A stretch of DNA of 64,000 bases from UBA1858 sp963976865 (lineage in GTDB: Bacteria > Pseudomonadota > Gammaproteobacteria > UBA4575): contig CAXBLY010000005.1 of NCBI GenBank assembly GCA_963976865.1, forward strand, positions 102,474 to 166,473, written 5' to 3'. Shown here in pieces: positions 45,986-55,485 of this stretch. The notes beneath the pieces were generated by a model. The model saw only the letters and a program-made list of their open reading frames with translations, ran no database searches and had not been told where the DNA came from. The position numbers were made by a program, and so were the translations under genes. Every line of letters starts with the position of its first letter. The stretch's first letter is position 1.

Positions 45986-46039
45986 AATTAAATATAAAAA
46001 GCATGTGGCCTTTAGTATGGGTCACCACTGGAGAATGGA

Positions 46040-47959
46040 ATGCCTCAGATCACTTTGCCCGACGGCAATAAAAAATCCTTTGATAATCCTGTGACGGTAG
46101 CCGATGTCGCTCAGTCCATTGGGCCTGGTCTTGCCAAAGCTACAATTGCCGGTCGCGTGAATGGCGAACTGGTAGATGCGTGTGTGGAAATCACAGAAGA
46201 CGCAGAATTATCTATCATTACTAGCAAGGATGAAGAGGGGATTGAAATTATCCGCCACTCTTTTGCGCACTTGATCGGGCACGCCGTCAAGCAACTTTTC
46301 CCGGAAGCCAAAATGGCAATCGGACCGGTAATCGAAAACGGGTTTTATTACGATATTGACTATGAGCGCAGCTTCACTCCTGAAGATCTGGAAGCAATTG
46401 AAAAACGCATCGGTGAATTGATCAGCGAAGATTATGACGTAATACGTAAAGTCGTTTCAAAACAGGAAGCCATCGATGTGTTTACTGAGCGAAATGAGCC
46501 ATATAAGGTAGAAATCGCCAGCGAAATTCCAGAGGGTGAAATTATTGCGCTATATCATCATCAGGAATACACCGATATGTGTCGAGGCCCGCATGTGCCT
46601 AATACACGACACTTGCGGGCATTCAAGTTAACCAAGTTGGCGGGTGCCTATTGGCGCGGTAACTCGGATAATCAAATGCTTCAGCGCATTTATGGCACAG
46701 CATGGGCCGATAAAAAACAGCTCAAGCAATATATAAAGCGCATAGAGGAAGCTGAAAAGCGTGATCATCGTCGTCTGGGTAAACAGATGGACCTGTTTCA
46801 CTTTCAGGAGGAAGCACCCGGCATGGTGTTTTGGCATGCGCGTGGCTGGGAGTTATATCGCACGGTTGAACAGTATATACGTGAAAAATTATCTACCCAC
46901 AATTATAACGAAGTACATACACCGCAGGTGCTGGATCGCACTTTGTGGGAAAAATCAGGTCACTGGGATAAATTTGGTGACATGATTTTTTCGACTCAAT
47001 CAGAGAATCGCGAGTTTGCTGTCAAGCCAATGAACTGCCCCTGTCATGTGCAGCTGTTTAATCAGGGTTTAAGAAGTTATCGTGATCTTCCCTACAAAAT
47101 TGCCGAGTTTGGGATTGTCCATCGCAACGAACCGTCAGGTACGCTGCATGGTCTGATGCGTGCACGACGTTTTGTGCAGGATGATGCACATATATTCTGT
47201 ACAGAAGCACAGTTGCAACAGCAGGTGGCTGAACTGATTGATCTTACCTTTGAGGTGTATAACGACTTTGGTTTTGATCAGATAGAACTGGCGCTATCGA
47301 CGCGTCCTGAAGAACGTGTGGGTGAAGAGTCTTTATGGGACCAGGCCGAAGAGAGTTTAAAAGTGGCTCTGGAAGATAAAGGCCTGGAATATATTCTGCA
47401 GCCAGGTGAAGGTGCATTTTATGGTCCCAAGATCGAATTTACTCTGAGAGACAGTCTCGGGCGTAGATGGCAATGCGGTACGATTCAGCTGGATTTCTCA
47501 ATGCCGACTCGCCTGGAGGCAAGTTATGTCAGTGAGGATGGATCGCGTAAAATACCAGTCATGATTCACCGGGCAATCCTGGGATCTCTGGAGCGATTTA
47601 TCGGTATATTAATTGAGCACCATGCTGGTAATATGCCTCTGTGGCTGGCGCCAATTCAGGCAGTTGTCCTGAATATTACCGATGTGCAGGCAGAATATGT
47701 ACAAAATGTACAAAAATTGCTGATAAAAGAAGGCTTTCGAGCAAATCTTGACTTGAGAAATGAAAAGATTGGCTATAAGATTCGCGAGCACACAATTCAA
47801 CGCGTTCCATATCTGCTGGTCGTAGGAGATCGAGAGGTGGAATCGCAGTCTGTGGCCGTTCGTACGCGTCAAGGTGAAGATCTGGGCTCAATGAGTATTG
47901 AGGACCTGGTATCATTGTTTTCCCGGGAGACAGCTAAGGGCGGACACGCTAGTTCATAG
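46040..47959 (+). CDS. thrS: Threonyl-tRNA synthetase
   Basis: A 639-residue class II synthetase. Order of domains: N-terminal TGS domain (ITLPDGNKKSFDNPVTVADV), editing domain (HSFAHLIGHAVKQLFP, and HHQEYTDMCRGPH), catalytic core with zinc ligands (MNCPCHVQLF), and C-terminal anticodon-binding domain. Shine-Dalgarno GGAG precedes the ATG. The stop codon overlaps the Shine-Dalgarno of infC. Confidence 0.98.
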   Translation: MPQITLPDGNKKSFDNPVTVADVAQSIGPGLAKATIAGRVNGELVDACVEITEDAELSIITSKDEEGIEIIRHSFAHLIGHAVKQLFPEAKMAIGPVIENGFYYDIDYERSFTPEDLEAIEKRIGELISEDYDVIRKVVSKQEAIDVFTERNEPYKVEIASEIPEGEIIALYHHQEYTDMCRGPHVPNTRHLRAFKLTKLAGAYWRGNSDNQMLQRIYGTAWADKKQLKQYIKRIEEAEKRDHRRLGKQMDLFHFQEEAPGMVFWHARGWELYRTVEQYIREKLSTHNYNEVHTPQVLDRTLWEKSGHWDKFGDMIFSTQSENREFAVKPMNCPCHVQLFNQGLRSYRDLPYKIAEFGIVHRNEPSGTLHGLMRARRFVQDDAHIFCTEAQLQQQVAELIDLTFEVYNDFGFDQIELALSTRPEERVGEESLWDQAEESLKVALEDKGLEYILQPGEGAFYGPKIEFTLRDSLGRRWQCGTIQLDFSMPTRLEASYVSEDGSRKIPVMIHRAILGSLERFIGILIEHHAGNMPLWLAPIQAVVLNITDVQAEYVQNVQKLLIKEGFRANLDLRNEKIGYKIREHTIQRVPYLLVVGDREVESQSVAVRTRQGEDLGSMSIEDLVSLFSRETAKGGHASS

Positions 47960-47968
47960 GAGCAGCAT

Positions 47969-48493
47969 ATCAGCAGTAGTAAAGACGTTCGTATGAACGA
48001 AGATATATTAGATCCAAACGTTAGATTGATAGATGCCGAAGGTGAAAATGTCGGTGTAGTTGCTACCCAGGAAGCGTTAAGAATTGCGGGCGAAGCAGAG
48101 CTCGATCTTGTTGAAATATCGCCAAATGCACAGCCTCCGGTCTGTCGAGTGATGGATTACGGCAAGTTTAAGTTTGAGCAGAACAAAAAAGCCCATCAGG
48201 CTAAGAAGAAACAGAAGCAGATTCAGGTCAAAGAAATCAAATTCCGACCTGGCACAGAAGAAGGTGATTACAAAGTTAAGCTACGCAAGTTGACTGAGTT
48301 TTTGCAGGATGGTGATAAAACTAAAATCACAATTCGTTATCGCGGCAGGGAAATGCAGCATAAAGAATTAGGCGCTCAGTTGCTTGATAGAATTGAGGCA
48401 GATTTGAGTGAGTATGGTGACGTGGAGCAACGTCCCAAAATGGAAGGAAGACAACTTATCATGGTGTTGTCGCCTTCTAAAAAATTAAAATAA
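47969..48493 (+). CDS. infC: Translation initiation factor IF-3, with an ATC start codon
   Basis: IF-3 keeps ribosomal subunits apart and proofreads the initiation codon. Similarity to other IF-3 proteins starts before the first ATG (47993). The frame extends back to ATC at 47969, which has GGAG (47959-47962) six bases upstream. A non-canonical AUU, AUC or AUA start is the hallmark of infC and allows IF-3 to limit its own synthesis. From there the protein is 174 residues, close to the usual 175-180. VEISPNAQPPVCRVMDYGKF and RPGTEEGDYKVK are family signatures. Confidence 0.93.
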   Translation: MSSSKDVRMNEDILDPNVRLIDAEGENVGVVATQEALRIAGEAELDLVEISPNAQPPVCRVMDYGKFKFEQNKKAHQAKKKQKQIQVKEIKFRPGTEEGDYKVKLRKLTEFLQDGDKTKITIRYRGREMQHKELGAQLLDRIEADLSEYGDVEQRPKMEGRQLIMVLSPSKKLK

Positions 48494-48523
48494 TTTACAT
48501 GTTATTGATAGGACTGTCAGGAA

Positions 48524-48721
48524 ATGCCTAAACTAAAAACGAATCGAGGCGCAGCGAAACGCTTTAAAAAAACTTCAAGTGGAAGTTTTAAATGCTCGCA
48601 ATCACATCGCCGTCATATTTTGACCAAAAAAAGCACCAAGCGTAAGCGTCATTTACGTTCTGTCGTCGTCGTTGCGGAAGTAGATACTCCAATGATTCGC
48701 AGAATGCTGCCTTACGTTTAA
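48524..48721 (+). CDS. rpmI: 50S ribosomal protein L35
   Basis: A 65-residue basic protein with MPKLKTNRGAAKRFKKT at the N-terminus and HRRHILTKKSTKRKRHLR, both typical of L35. It lies between infC and rplT in the conserved operon, which in E. coli is autoregulated by L20. Confidence 0.97.
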   Translation: MPKLKTNRGAAKRFKKTSSGSFKCSQSHRRHILTKKSTKRKRHLRSVVVVAEVDTPMIRRMLPYV

Positions 48722-48742
48722 TATATTTAAAGGAAACAAGAG

Positions 48743-49096
48743 ATGTCTAGGGTAAAACGCGGTGTAACCGCACGTGCACGTCACAAGAAAGTATTAGCGA
48801 AAGCTAAAGGTTATTATGGTGCGCGTAAAAACGTTTATCGTGTGGCCACGCAAGCAGTCACAAAAGCAGGCCAGTACGCTTATCGCGATCGTCGCCAGAG
48901 GAAGAGACAGTTCCGTTCTTTATGGATTGTACGAATCAATGCTGCTGCCCGCCAGTTCGACATCTCGTATAGTCGCTTGATTAACGGCTTGCAGAAAGCT
49001 TCTATTGAAGTAGACAGAAAAGTTTTAGCTGACCTGGCAGTGCACGATATTGCTGCTTTCGGCCAGTTAGCAGAGAGAGCCAAAGCACAACTCTAA
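48743..49096 (+). CDS. rplT: 50S ribosomal protein L20
   Basis: A 117-residue basic protein with RVKRGVTARARHKKVL and FRSLWIVRINAAARQ. L20 nucleates 50S assembly and, in E. coli, represses rpmI-rplT translation. An intrinsic terminator follows. Confidence 0.98.
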   Translation: MSRVKRGVTARARHKKVLAKAKGYYGARKNVYRVATQAVTKAGQYAYRDRRQRKRQFRSLWIVRINAAARQFDISYSRLINGLQKASIEVDRKVLADLAVHDIAAFGQLAERAKAQL

Positions 49097-49123
49097 GTTT
49101 CACTAATGTGGCTTTAGTTGTAT

Positions 49124-49153
49124 AAGGGAAAGGCATTACCTTTCCCTTTTTAT
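49124..49153 (+). terminator. Rho-independent terminator between rplT and pheS
   Basis: A 10-bp stem (AAGGGAAAGG 49124-49133 with CCTTTCCCTT 49139-49148), loop CATTA and a T tract. In E. coli a leader-peptide attenuator sits in this interval; I see no phenylalanine-rich leader peptide here. Confidence 0.9.
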
Positions 49154-49212
49154 TTGGACAGCCAAAATACGTTAACACGTTAAAATGCTTACGTTTCTAT
49201 AGTCTAAATTGT

Positions 49213-50214
49213 ATGAGTGATCTTGACGAGCTTCTAAAAACAGCCAGTAACGAGATAAAAGCGACATCTGATTTAAAAGCGCTTGAAGCATTACGTGTCC
49301 ATTATCTGGGCAAAAAAGGCCTGGTTACTGAACAGCTTAAATCACTGGGAAAGCTGTCTGCAGAAGAACGTCCTGCTGCAGGTCAGCGAATCAATGAAGT
49401 CAAGCAGGCTATTCAGGCGGAGTTAGAGCAAAGATCGACAGTCCTGGAAGATGCTGCGATCGCGGAAAAATTAAAATCTGAAGCCATCGATGTCACCCTG
49501 CCGGGAAGAACCACTTCAGTCGGCACCTTGCATCCGGTCACTATTACCTTGCGAAGGATCGAAAAGTTATTTGAGCGCCATGGCTTTGAAGTTGCTGATG
49601 GGCCTGAAATTGAAGACGACTTTCATAACTTTGAGGCACTAAATATCCCGCCCCATCATCCGGCGCGTGCGATGCACGACACATTCTATTTTGATGATGG
49701 TCTGTTGCTTCGCACACATACATCTTCGGTGCAAATACGCACAATGGAAAATTCACAGCCACCTATACGGATTATTGCTCCTGGTCGTGTGTATCGATGC
49801 GATTCTGATATCACCCACAGTCCGATGTTTCATCAGGTGGAAGGGCTGCTGGTAGATACTGATGTCAACTTTGCGCAACTCAAAGGTCTGGTTATCGAAT
49901 TTTTGCATGCCTTTTTTGAAAATGACCAGCTGGGTATTCGTTTCCGTCCTTCCTATTTTCCATTTACTGAACCATCCGCAGAAGTGGATATTGAATGGCA
50001 TGATGAACAGGGCAATTCAAACTGGCTGGAAGTGATGGGTTGCGGAATGGTTCACCCGAATGTATTCAGCAAAGTAGGCATTGATGCAGAAAAATATCAT
50101 GGTTTTGCATTTGGTGTCGGTGTGGAGCGTCTCGCTATGCTGTATTACGGTGTACGTGATCTAAGAATGTTTTATGAGAATGATTTGCGCTTTTTACGCC
50201 AGTTTTCTGCGTAA
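49213..50214 (+). CDS. pheS: Phenylalanyl-tRNA synthetase alpha subunit
   Basis: A 333-residue class II synthetase catalytic subunit. It has an N-terminal coiled coil, motif 2 region VYRCDSDITHSPMFHQVEG, phenylalanine-binding FTEPSAEVD and the C-terminal motif 3 GVGVERLAML. It forms the alpha2-beta2 enzyme with PheT encoded 28 bases downstream. Confidence 0.98.
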   Translation: MSDLDELLKTASNEIKATSDLKALEALRVHYLGKKGLVTEQLKSLGKLSAEERPAAGQRINEVKQAIQAELEQRSTVLEDAAIAEKLKSEAIDVTLPGRTTSVGTLHPVTITLRRIEKLFERHGFEVADGPEIEDDFHNFEALNIPPHHPARAMHDTFYFDDGLLLRTHTSSVQIRTMENSQPPIRIIAPGRVYRCDSDITHSPMFHQVEGLLVDTDVNFAQLKGLVIEFLHAFFENDQLGIRFRPSYFPFTEPSAEVDIEWHDEQGNSNWLEVMGCGMVHPNVFSKVGIDAEKYHGFAFGVGVERLAMLYYGVRDLRMFYENDLRFLRQFSA

Positions 50215-50242
50215 GTTATAAGATCAATATGAGAGAGTCAGC

Positions 50243-52630
50243 GTGAAATTTAGCGAAAACTGGTTGAGACAGTGGGTAAGTCCAGATGTATCAAGCGAAC
50301 AGCTTGGGCATCAGTTAACCATGGCAGGCCTGGAGTTGGATGGCATTGAGGCTGCATCGCCAAATCTGGCCGGTGTGATCGTTGCCAGAATTATCTCTGC
50401 AGCGCCTCATCCGGATGCAGATAAATTACAGGTTTGTCAGGTTGATGCCGGAAAAGGTGAATCGCTACAAATTGTCTGTGGTGCTAAAAACGCACGTGCC
50501 GGTTTAACGACCGCATTGGCAACCGTGGGCGCTGAGTTGCCAGGTGGCGTGAAAATAAAAGCTGCCAAGTTGCGTGGGGTAGAATCATTCGGAATGCTGT
50601 GTGCTTCCACTGAGTTGGGTCTGGATGAAGAAGGTGATGGCATTCTTGAGCTGGATGATGGCTTGACAGCAGGCGTCTCTTTAATGGAAGCATTAGATCT
50701 TAATGATCTTGTCTTTGATATTGATCTCACGCCTAACCGCTCAGACTGTTTAAGTATTGAGGGTATTGCACGAGAAGTATCGGCACTTTATCAGTTGCCG
50801 GTTAACAGGCCTGAAATATCCCGCTCCAAACATGAAATTGAAGATCAATTTCCCATAGAAGTCAAAAGTCAGGAAGCTTGTCCACGTTATTGCGGACGTG
50901 TGTTACGTGAAGTTAATGCGGCAGCCAGTACACCTCTATGGATGAGGGAGCGTATGCGTCGTGGTGGTATCCGCTGTATAAATATTATTGTCGATATCTG
51001 TAACTACGTCATGCTTGAGCTGGGACAGCCAATGCATGCATTTGATCTCGATAGGTTAAACGACAGTATCGTCGTGCGCATGGCGCAGGCAGGGGAAAAG
51101 CTGGTTCTGCTGGATGGTAAGGAAGTGTCGCTAGGAAAAGATAACCTTGTCATAGCCGATGCTAAGCAGGCAGTAGCACTGGCGGGTGTTATGGGCGGCA
51201 ATGACTCTGCTGTGCAGTTAGAGACAAAAAATATTTTCCTGGAATGCGCATATTTCAATCCTATCGCTATTGCCGGTAAAGCACGAGATTTTGGATTGCA
51301 TACTGAATCATCCCATCGATTTGAACGAGGGGTTGATCCAGAATTAACCATACGAGCTATCGAGCGTGCCAGTGAGCTCATAAAAAAATATGCGGGTACA
51401 GTCGCAGGTCCGGTTAGCGAAGTTACAAGCCAGCAATATTTGCCGGTGTGTAATGAAATATCACTATCAATTCCTAAAGTCGCTAAAGTACTGGGTATTG
51501 ACATTAATGTTTCTGAAGTGACAAATATCCTGCAGGGGCTGCACTGCACTGTTACATCTTCAGGTGATTCTCAGGTGCTGGTCAAGGCGCCGAGTTATCG
51601 TTTTGATATCGAAGTTGATGTGGATTTGATAGAAGAGATTGCACGTATTAAAGGCTACGACCAGTTCCCTACAAAAGTGCTTTCATCAACTGCCGCCACT
51701 TCTTCTGCCAGGAAAAAATCCGATGCTATATTTTCCATTCAGGAGAACTTTTCCGCATTAGGCTATAACGAGGCCGTGACATTCAGTTTTACAGACCAAA
51801 ATAATTGCCAGCTATTTTTTGGTGGCGAATCGAAACAGTTGGCAAATCCGATATCTGCTGGATTATCCAATATGCGTACCAGCGTCTGGCCGGGGCTGTG
51901 TGAGGCAGCGAGCTATAATCTGAAACGCCAGCACGCAACGGTAAAGCTATTTGAAGTTGGCAGGAAATATATTGTGACTGAGAATGCTTTAGAGCAGACT
52001 GAAGTCATCTCAGGAGTGGCTGTTGGCGAGGCGAACCCCAGGCAATGGGGAGTGGCGACAAGGTCAATCGACTTTTATGATATGAAAGGAGATCTAGACC
52101 AGTTATTTGAGAAAATGGGCCTGCATGACCGTGTGAGATATCAGGCACATAGCCAACAAGGACTGCACCCAGGCAAATCTGCTCAAATTTTGATAGATAA
52201 TCAGCCTGTTGGCATTATTGGCAGTCTGCATCCAAATGTGTTGAAGCCTCTGGGAATGCCCAAGCGGGAAGTAATCGTGTTTGAGCTGGAAATTGGTCAA
52301 ATGCTGTTAGCAGTGCCTAGTGAAAGATTTCAGATATGGTCTAAATTTCCTCAGGTGAGGCGCGACTTATCGTTTACTGTCGCTGCTGAGACGCCTGTAC
52401 AGCATTTGCTGGACGAAATTAATGGCTTACATATAAGTGAGTTGCAGGATATAGTTATTTTTTCAGTATATCAGGGCGATGGTGTGGCTTCTGGTGCAAA
52501 AAGCGTGTCTTTAGGCTTGATTTTACAGGACTTTTCTAGCACTCTTACAGAACAACAAATAGAACAAACCATGACAAATATCATTTCTCTTCTGGCAAGT
52601 AAATTTAACGCGGAGTTGAGAAGCACCTAA
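50243..52630 (+). CDS. pheT: Phenylalanyl-tRNA synthetase beta subunit
   Basis: A 795-residue subunit: N-terminal tRNA-binding OB domain (HPDADKLQVCQVDAG), B3/B4 editing domain, B5 domain, a catalytic-like core, and a C-terminal anticodon-binding FDX-ACB domain (KFPQVRRDLSFTVA). The start codon is GTG-free ATG-like at 50243 as marked by the MKFSENWLRQW N-terminus. Length is typical for gammaproteobacteria. Confidence 0.97.
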   Translation: MKFSENWLRQWVSPDVSSEQLGHQLTMAGLELDGIEAASPNLAGVIVARIISAAPHPDADKLQVCQVDAGKGESLQIVCGAKNARAGLTTALATVGAELPGGVKIKAAKLRGVESFGMLCASTELGLDEEGDGILELDDGLTAGVSLMEALDLNDLVFDIDLTPNRSDCLSIEGIAREVSALYQLPVNRPEISRSKHEIEDQFPIEVKSQEACPRYCGRVLREVNAAASTPLWMRERMRRGGIRCINIIVDICNYVMLELGQPMHAFDLDRLNDSIVVRMAQAGEKLVLLDGKEVSLGKDNLVIADAKQAVALAGVMGGNDSAVQLETKNIFLECAYFNPIAIAGKARDFGLHTESSHRFERGVDPELTIRAIERASELIKKYAGTVAGPVSEVTSQQYLPVCNEISLSIPKVAKVLGIDINVSEVTNILQGLHCTVTSSGDSQVLVKAPSYRFDIEVDVDLIEEIARIKGYDQFPTKVLSSTAATSSARKKSDAIFSIQENFSALGYNEAVTFSFTDQNNCQLFFGGESKQLANPISAGLSNMRTSVWPGLCEAASYNLKRQHATVKLFEVGRKYIVTENALEQTEVISGVAVGEANPRQWGVATRSIDFYDMKGDLDQLFEKMGLHDRVRYQAHSQQGLHPGKSAQILIDNQPVGIIGSLHPNVLKPLGMPKREVIVFELEIGQMLLAVPSERFQIWSKFPQVRRDLSFTVAAETPVQHLLDEINGLHISELQDIVIFSVYQGDGVASGAKSVSLGLILQDFSSTLTEQQIEQTMTNIISLLASKFNAELRST

Positions 52631-52634
52631 GACT

Positions 52635-52934
52635 ATGGCATTAACTAAAGCAAATATGGCTGAGAATTTATTTGAGGAACTCGGTCTTAATAAAAGAGAA
52701 GCCAAGGAATTGGTTGAGGTGTTCTTTGAAGAAGTTCGACTGGCGCTTGAGGAAGGCGAGGAAGTTAAATTATCCGGTTTCGGAAATTTCATACTTCGAG
52801 ATAAAAGTCAGCGTCCCGGTCGAAATCCAAAGACTGGAGAGGAGATACCCATAACAGCTCGACGAGTGGTGACATTTCGTCCCGGGCAAAAACTAAAATC
52901 AAGGGTAGAAGAATATGCTGGAAGCCAGCAATAA
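52635..52934 (+). CDS. ihfA: Integration host factor alpha subunit
   Basis: A 99-residue HU/IHF-family protein with MALTKANMAENLFEELGLNK and the DNA-arm sequence RPGRNPKTGEEIPI. It begins 4 bases after pheT and its 3' end overlaps the MerR-like gene by 20 bases. Partner of the beta subunit at 35013. Confidence 0.97.
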   Translation: MALTKANMAENLFEELGLNKREAKELVEVFFEEVRLALEEGEEVKLSGFGNFILRDKSQRPGRNPKTGEEIPITARRVVTFRPGQKLKSRVEEYAGSQQ

Positions 52935-53274
52935 TAGCGAATTGCCTGCCATTCCGACCAAACGTTATTTTACGATTGGTGAAGTGAGTGAGCTGTGTGA
53001 TGTAAAGCCACACGTTTTACGTTACTGGGAACAAGAATTCCCGACACTAAAGCCCGTAAAAAGACGCGGCAACCGCCGATATTATCAGCGCCACGATGTT
53101 GTTCTGATTCGTCAAATCCGTAGTCTTCTCTATGAGCAGGGCTATACTATTGGGGGAGCAAGACAGAAGCTGGCTCTACCTGCGGATGAGGAAGCATCGG
53201 GGTCAGAATCTCAGCAGATTATTCAGCAAACACGTGCTGAGCTGGAAGAACTTCTGCAGTTTCTTAGTCGATAG
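52915..53274 (+). CDS. MerR-family regulator (ihfA-linked type)
   Basis: A 119-residue MerR-family DNA-binding protein. The winged helix-turn-helix is at about residues 18-85 (YFTIGEVSELCDVKPHVLRYWEQEFP, then RRGNRRYYQRHDVVLI), followed by a short dimerisation helix. There is no metal- or ligand-binding cysteine set. The position between ihfA and tRNA-Pro is conserved across gammaproteobacteria, but its targets are not well known. Confidence 0.92.
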   Translation: MLEASNNSELPAIPTKRYFTIGEVSELCDVKPHVLRYWEQEFPTLKPVKRRGNRRYYQRHDVVLIRQIRSLLYEQGYTIGGARQKLALPADEEASGSESQQIIQQTRAELEELLQFLSR

Positions 53275-53320
53275 CTAGCCTCGCTAGTACTAAATCTATT
53301 GTGAAGTTTGAAAAAAAATT

Positions 53321-53397
53321 CGGGGTGTAGCGCAGCCTGGTAGCGCACCGCAATGGGGTTGCGGGGGTCGTAGGTTCAAATCCTATCACCCCGACCA
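53321..53397 (+). tRNA. tRNA-Pro (anticodon GGG)
   Basis: A 77-base tRNA with encoded CCA. Acceptor CGGGGTG/CACCCCG, anticodon stem CCGCA/TGCGG, loop ATGGGGT giving GGG, T arm GTAGG-TTCAAAT-CCTAT. Confidence 0.97.
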
Positions 53398-53536
53398 AAC
53401 TAAAATTATTCTTCATTAGGTTATTCTTTACGCAGTTGGCATGAAAAGATCACCGTATATATGTTTTGATATGGGTGATGCCGCTGTATCCTAGTATTAT
53501 TCGAAATATTTCAATCCTTTAACTGTAATTCATACT

Positions 53537-54370
53537 ATGAATGTTAATTTAGAGCTGATATTAGTGATTGGCACGCTGCTCACTGGCCTGATTGTGCTTC
53601 TGGATAAAGTGGTGTTTGCTGAAAAGCGACGAAAACGCATTATGAATGAGGCATATGACGCCAAATATGCCGGGGGAGATAATTCCAGATCACAGCGCGA
53701 GTATAAAGAGCCGTGGTATATCGATTATTCGCGCTCGTTCTTCCCGGTATTGCTAATCGTGCTTATATTGCGATCATTTATTGCTGAACCTTTCCGTATA
53801 CCCTCAGGTTCAATGATGCCGACTTTACTGCACGGAGATTTTATTCTGGTTAATAAATTTACATACGGTCTGCGTCTGCCCGTATTGCATAATAAAGTAT
53901 GGGCTAATAATCTGCCTGAGAGAGGAGATGTTGTTGTATTTCGGTATCCAAAAAATCCATCACTGGATTATATAAAGAGAGTGGTAGGTCTGCCTGGCGA
54001 TAAGCTGGAGTACCGTGATAAAACTCTTTATGTGAATGGTGAAGTCATGAAACAGGTGGATTTGGGTACTTATGTTGGTAAAGGACGTGATGCTGCCATG
54101 TCGGGTTCACAAAAGCGCCAGGAAAATTTAGATGCGGTAGAGCATGACGTGCTGATTAATGACAGAAGGCTGTCGATTGACAGTTCATGGACTGTGCCGG
54201 ATGAGCATTATTTTGTTATGGGTGATAATCGCGATAACAGTAACGACAGTCGTGTCTGGGGCATGGTTCCGGAACAAAATCTGGTGGGTAAAGCGTTTAT
54301 GATCTGGATGAATTGGGATATTTCTGAAGGGCAATTTGACTTCAGACGCATTGGCAAGCAAATCAAGTGA
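53537..54370 (+). CDS. lepB: Signal peptidase I
   Basis: A 277-residue inner-membrane protease that releases exported proteins from their signal peptides. Two N-terminal membrane segments (about 7-25 and 67-85). The nucleophile serine is in PSGSMMPTL, the general-base lysine in YIKRVVGLPGD, and box E is MGDNRDNSNDSR. It starts the lepB-rnc-era group. Confidence 0.97.
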   Translation: MNVNLELILVIGTLLTGLIVLLDKVVFAEKRRKRIMNEAYDAKYAGGDNSRSQREYKEPWYIDYSRSFFPVLLIVLILRSFIAEPFRIPSGSMMPTLLHGDFILVNKFTYGLRLPVLHNKVWANNLPERGDVVVFRYPKNPSLDYIKRVVGLPGDKLEYRDKTLYVNGEVMKQVDLGTYVGKGRDAAMSGSQKRQENLDAVEHDVLINDRRLSIDSSWTVPDEHYFVMGDNRDNSNDSRVWGMVPEQNLVGKAFMIWMNWDISEGQFDFRRIGKQIK

Positions 54371-54380
54371 GGTAACTGCT

Positions 54381-54797
54381 GTGAAATTAACAAACAAACA
54401 AACAGGCATGTCGACTATTGTATTGATCGTGATTGTTGGGTTATTTGGTTATGCAATATTCATGGGTCTAAAAATTACTCCAGTGTATATGGAATATTTC
54501 TCAATAAAATCAGCAATCGATGGATTGGCGGACGAAATGGAAACCAGGCCAATGAGTAAAACTCAGTTCATGGATTTCATGAGGCGGCGTCTTGATATCA
54601 ATTATGTAAATATAAACGAGCTAAAACCTAGTCGCGATGGTTGTGAGAAATCTAAAAAAGATGTTTTTCACTTCAAGTCAGCCAAGAAAAATACGCAGGT
54701 AGGGCTCAATTATGAAAGGCGAATACCCATGATAGCGAATATTGATTTTCTAATTACCTTTGACTACATGCGGACTGTCAGTGGCCCACAAAAATAA
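54381..54797 (+). CDS. DUF4845 membrane protein
   Basis: A 138-residue protein of the DUF4845 family often found between lepB and rnc. GTG 54381 is preferred because GAGG (54370-54373) sits 8 bases before it; a frame opening further upstream would overlap lepB. One N-terminal membrane helix (TIVLIVIVGLFGYAIFMGL), then a periplasmic domain including YMEYFSIKSAIDGL. Function unknown. Confidence 0.87.
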   Translation: MKLTNKQTGMSTIVLIVIVGLFGYAIFMGLKITPVYMEYFSIKSAIDGLADEMETRPMSKTQFMDFMRRRLDINYVNINELKPSRDGCEKSKKDVFHFKSAKKNTQVGLNYERRIPMIANIDFLITFDYMRTVSGPQK

Positions 54798-54814
54798 GTG
54801 AATTTATTGTTATC

Positions 54815-55477
54815 GTGGATGGCTTTAAGCAATTACCTGAAGAGATAACAGCATCAAGGTTGTTTAATTCAGCGCTCACTCATCGCAGTGCAGGTAAAGA
54901 TAATAACGAGCGTCTGGAGTTTCTGGGAGATGCAGTATTAGGGTTGGTGATCGCTAACCTGCTATTTGAGAAATTTCCGGACTGTGATGAAGGTGACCTT
55001 AGCCGGTTACGAGCTCATCTTGTATGTAAACGAGCACTGGCCGAGTTGGCGAAAAATGCCCAGTTAAGTTCCTTGCTGAAACTGGGTGCGGGAGAAAAGA
55101 AAAGTGGCGGTCACTTTCGTTCTTCCATACTGGCTGATTGCCTGGAAGCAATTTTTGGTGCGGTGTATCTGCTTAAAGGGTTTGATTTTACGGCAGACTT
55201 TATAAAGTCATTGTATGCTAAACCGCTGGAGAATCTCCCTGACATTAATGAACTTAAAGACCCAAAGACGCGTCTGCAGGAATATTTGCAGTCAAGGCAA
55301 ATTGATGTGCCAAACTATATAGTGCTGAAGGAATGGGGTGAGGGGAACAATAAAAGATTCAGTGTCAAATGTATTATTCATGCATTAGATATTAGTTCTG
55401 AAGGTGAAGAAAAAAGCAAAAAGAAAGCAGAACAAATGGCAGCGAGAAATCTGCTGGAAAAATTACAGCAGAAATAG
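54815..55477 (+). CDS. rnc: Ribonuclease III
   Basis: A 220-residue double-strand-specific RNase for rRNA and mRNA processing. The catalytic signature NERLEFLGDAVLGLV is at about residues 31-45. The C-terminal dsRNA-binding domain starts at DPKTRLQEYLQ. Start GTG. era follows after 8 bases. Confidence 0.97.
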   Translation: MDGFKQLPEEITASRLFNSALTHRSAGKDNNERLEFLGDAVLGLVIANLLFEKFPDCDEGDLSRLRAHLVCKRALAELAKNAQLSSLLKLGAGEKKSGGHFRSSILADCLEAIFGAVYLLKGFDFTADFIKSLYAKPLENLPDINELKDPKTRLQEYLQSRQIDVPNYIVLKEWGEGNNKRFSVKCIIHALDISSEGEEKSKKKAEQMAARNLLEKLQQK

Positions 55478-55485
55478 AAAATACT

